Shown here: in pieces, positions 5,204 through 6,965 of the stretch
Numbering within the stretch: the stretch's first letter is position 1
Layout of the letters: every line of letters begins with the position of its first letter
NCBI GenBank assembly: GCA_017555465.1
Contig: JAFZGH010000189.1
Location: forward strand, 1 to 6,965
DNA: 6,965 nt
Origin: Akkermansia sp.
Lineage (GTDB): Bacteria; Verrucomicrobiota; Verrucomicrobiia; Verrucomicrobiales; Akkermansiaceae
Direction: 5' to 3'
Made by a program: the position numbers and the translations under genes
Notes under the pieces: model-generated
Database searches by the model: none
The model's input: the letters and a program-made list of their open reading frames with translations, nothing else
What the model was told of the DNA's origin: nothing

Positions 5204-6965
5204 TTATTCTTCAGGGAAAAGTTCATTCTGCTCCAGCGGCACCAGACCGTCATCCGGCATATCCGGCGGCAAGGCATTATCCGCTTTCTTCTTATCCTTC
5301 TTTTCGCCGGCAGCAAAGCGGATACTGGCGCGTTTCGCATGCGTGTTATTCAGCCGCACCATGGCCGTGTCAGAAAGAGCAACGCCGTCCACCTGGCCCA
5401 CCTTCACCGGCACCGGCAAATACGCACGGCTCCCCGGAAGCGTCACATGCGCCACAGGATTTTCACCAAACTTCTTCACCAGCTTATCATACTGCTCCTG
5501 CGTCACATACAGAGCCTCCTCATCAGACTCCACCTTACTCACGCCGTACAGCCGCTCCATATCAGCCTTGGAGCGTTCCTGAACCACCTTCGGTCTTTGC
5601 TGCGCCTTGTATTCAGCATGCCGTTTCCATTGTGATTCCTTTCCACTGACCCCACTCTGCTCAGTAAACACAGCGGCTGCTCCATCAGCTTCAATCCGCA
5701 CGCGCTGGTTCTCCGCAGCATCGCGGGCAGCAGACTCAAATTTTTCTTCTGCGTCCGCATCATCCCAGGATGATGCCACATTCATATCAATCTCTGTGTC
5801 ATGTTGTTCGGAATAAGTCAGGAGATACCCCATGCACTTCTCATAAGCCTGGCTATAACTTGCATTCGGGTTAGCCGCACTCCAGCGGGCCATGGCATTC
5901 CTCACATCGTGCAGAATAGCAGCCTTGCGGTCTCCCAGCAGGGTGGCAGCCTCTGCATTCAGTTCAGCATCATCCTCAAACTCAGCCTTGCGATACGCCG
6001 CCATTCCCGCTGCCCAGGGTGCAATCTGCTCATCCGTCAGGGATTTCAGGAACGCATCCGTGCTGAATCGCATCTTCCCCTCCTGCTCCACGGCTCCAAG
6101 CCAGGTCTGGGCCTGCTGGCGGCAGCGCAGGCGCACCGTGTACTCATTCAGGCCGTAGCCGGTCTGCGGGTCGCTCCACTTCTTCACCATGTAGCTCACC
6201 CACATCTCCGCCTCTTCCTCATCCTGCGGCACCGGGCACGCCGCCACCTCCTCATCAAACGCCGCGCGGATTTCACCGGCAAACCTCCCATACGTTCCCT
6301 CCCGGTTGAAATGCTCACGCCACTTGTACTCCTGCTCCGTAGCGCCATTGCGAACCTTGAAACGCGGCTTCACCACCTGCCCCTGGGCAATAGCCTGTTT
6401 TTCCTTCGCCGTAAAATCCTCCTGCTCCGCCCGCATAGCCGCCACGCGCTGCGCCATCGCATACACACGCTCCATACGCACCGCGTCCATATCGGCATAC
6501 TCACCGCGTTCCATACGCAGCATCACGCCCGTGGGGTCGCTCACAGCCTCATTCATCAGCACCTTGTACCCCTCATCCTGCATCTTTGCGTGCTGTCGTT
6601 CATTAAACTCCAGCATCTTCACGTGCGCCTCACGCTCCATCAGCAGGCCGGCATCCACCTGATTGGCCAGCTCATACTGGTAGCCGCGGGCATCTCCCAG
6701 CTTTTCCGCCTCCTCCAGCGCGGCCTCACCGGCCCGCCGGATGCCTTGAAGCTGATGCTGTTTCACCAGCCCTTCCACGTGGCGGCGGGTCTCACTCTCA
6801 AAATCTGCATACTGCTGCTCATATTTCGCCAGGCGCTGCGCGCTCCAGAACTTAGGCCGAATCTTATCCACCTCATCCTGGGCGCGGTAGGCCATCGCCT
6901 CCAGTTTCTCCTCATCCACCTCACCATCTGCTCGCAGCAAACTCAGCTTAGTTCCAGGCGCAGCC
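5204..6965 (-). CDS. Putative phage internal-virion (ejection-type) protein, 5' end outside window
   Basis: The frame is open from the window edge to a TAA at 5204-5206, giving 586 codons without the true start. The N-terminal two thirds are strongly helical and charged. A stretch at about 6770-6860 (KFWSAQRLAKYEQQYADF) is followed by a helical part where a 'DAGLLMEREAH' segment precedes 'SDPTGVMLRMERGEYADMD' (about 6480-6545). From memory, this order (long helices, a 'G-hydrophobic-x-x-EEA'-like turn, then 'DP...L..G.Y..') is common in phage internal-virion and ejection proteins, such as those of podovirus-like phages. The middle (about 5880-6340) is rich in Trp and aromatics and has three of the few cysteines. 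The C-terminal part (about 5340-5460) looks beta-rich, then comes a lysine-rich stretch and an acidic tail ending LEQNELFPEE. There is no signal peptide or membrane segment in the visible part. The giant polyvalent gene follows after 19 bases, suggesting one transcript. The CDS is certain; the role is inferred from pattern and context. It could instead be an unrelated structural protein. Confidence 0.6.
   Translation of the reverse strand, partial: AAPGTKLSLLRADGEVDEEKLEAMAYRAQDEVDKIRPKFWSAQRLAKYEQQYADFESETRRHVEGLVKQHQLQGIRRAGEAALEEAEKLGDARGYQYELANQVDAGLLMEREAHVKMLEFNERQHAKMQDEGYKVLMNEAVSDPTGVMLRMERGEYADMDAVRMERVYAMAQRVAAMRAEQEDFTAKEKQAIAQGQVVKPRFKVRNGATEQEYKWREHFNREGTYGRFAGEIRAAFDEEVAACPVPQDEEEAEMWVSYMVKKWSDPQTGYGLNEYTVRLRCRQQAQTWLGAVEQEGKMRFSTDAFLKSLTDEQIAPWAAGMAAYRKAEFEDDAELNAEAATLLGDRKAAILHDVRNAMARWSAANPNASYSQAYEKCMGYLLTYSEQHDTEIDMNVASSWDDADAEEKFESAARDAAENQRVRIEADGAAAVFTEQSGVSGKESQWKRHAEYKAQQRPKVVQERSKADMERLYGVSKVESDEEALYVTQEQYDKLVKKFGENPVAHVTLPGSRAYLPVPVKVGQVDGVALSDTAMVRLNNTHAKRASIRFAAGEKKDKKKADNALPPDMPDDGLVPLEQNELFPEE

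Noticed and set aside
5641..5880. A mild dip in G+C inside the upstream gene
   Set aside because: Sampled lines are 42-55%, which is short and gradual, and no domain boundary coincides with it, unlike the island at 241-840.
6938..6940. TTG as the start codon of the upstream gene
   Set aside because: The frame remains open to the window edge (residues AAPGTKLS precede it), and there is no reason to prefer this TTG. The true start is most likely outside the window.

Overview
The window is almost entirely coding on the minus strand and holds two very long genes in tandem, both cut by the window edges. The downstream gene (minus strand, start codon at 5184, no stop before position 1) has at least 1728 codons. 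The upstream gene (open at 6965, stop at 5204) has at least 586 codons. A 19-base A/T-rich gap separates them. No tRNA, rRNA, CRISPR array, insertion sequence or terminator was seen, and there is no gene-free stretch over 300 bases.

Both genes look like parts of a bacteriophage or prophage. The upstream product is a charged, helical protein. Its N-terminal half has the rhythm I associate with phage internal-virion (ejection) proteins, and it ends in a beta-rich domain and a charged tail. The downstream product is a modular 'large polyvalent protein', the class described for phages and conjugative elements, whose members are thought to enter the recipient cell with the incoming DNA. Read N to C, it has: an acidic leader and helical region; a glycine/hydrophobic segment with an 'EES..EP' helix (residues about 369-548); a helical region; a fold resembling a metallopeptidase that has lost its HExxH site (about 869-948); a DdrB-type ParB-like domain with SGRHRLDLA (about 1081-1248); a linker; a putative RNase-toxin domain of the BECR type with GFGLIHMLNH and ITSYP (about 1459-1590); a Ser/Asn/Gln-rich linker; and a 'NLAAVHSLN...LGGMPMPS' motif still open at the window edge.

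The most unusual signal is a base-composition island inside this one reading frame. Positions 241-840 are about 44% G+C (266 of 600 by eye count), while flanking 60-base lines I counted run about 55-72%. The island coincides with the putative toxin domain and the linker after it, as if that cassette had been exchanged independently of the rest of the protein. The working picture is an ejection-type protein encoded just upstream of a giant cargo protein with a variable RNase-like payload.

The host cannot be fixed from this window. The bulk composition (roughly high 50s to 60% G+C, CTG/CGC/GCC-rich codons) and the lack of a Shine-Dalgarno sequence before the giant gene would fit a phage of a moderately GC-rich Gram-negative gut lineage such as Verrucomicrobiota or some Bacteroidota. 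That is a guess.
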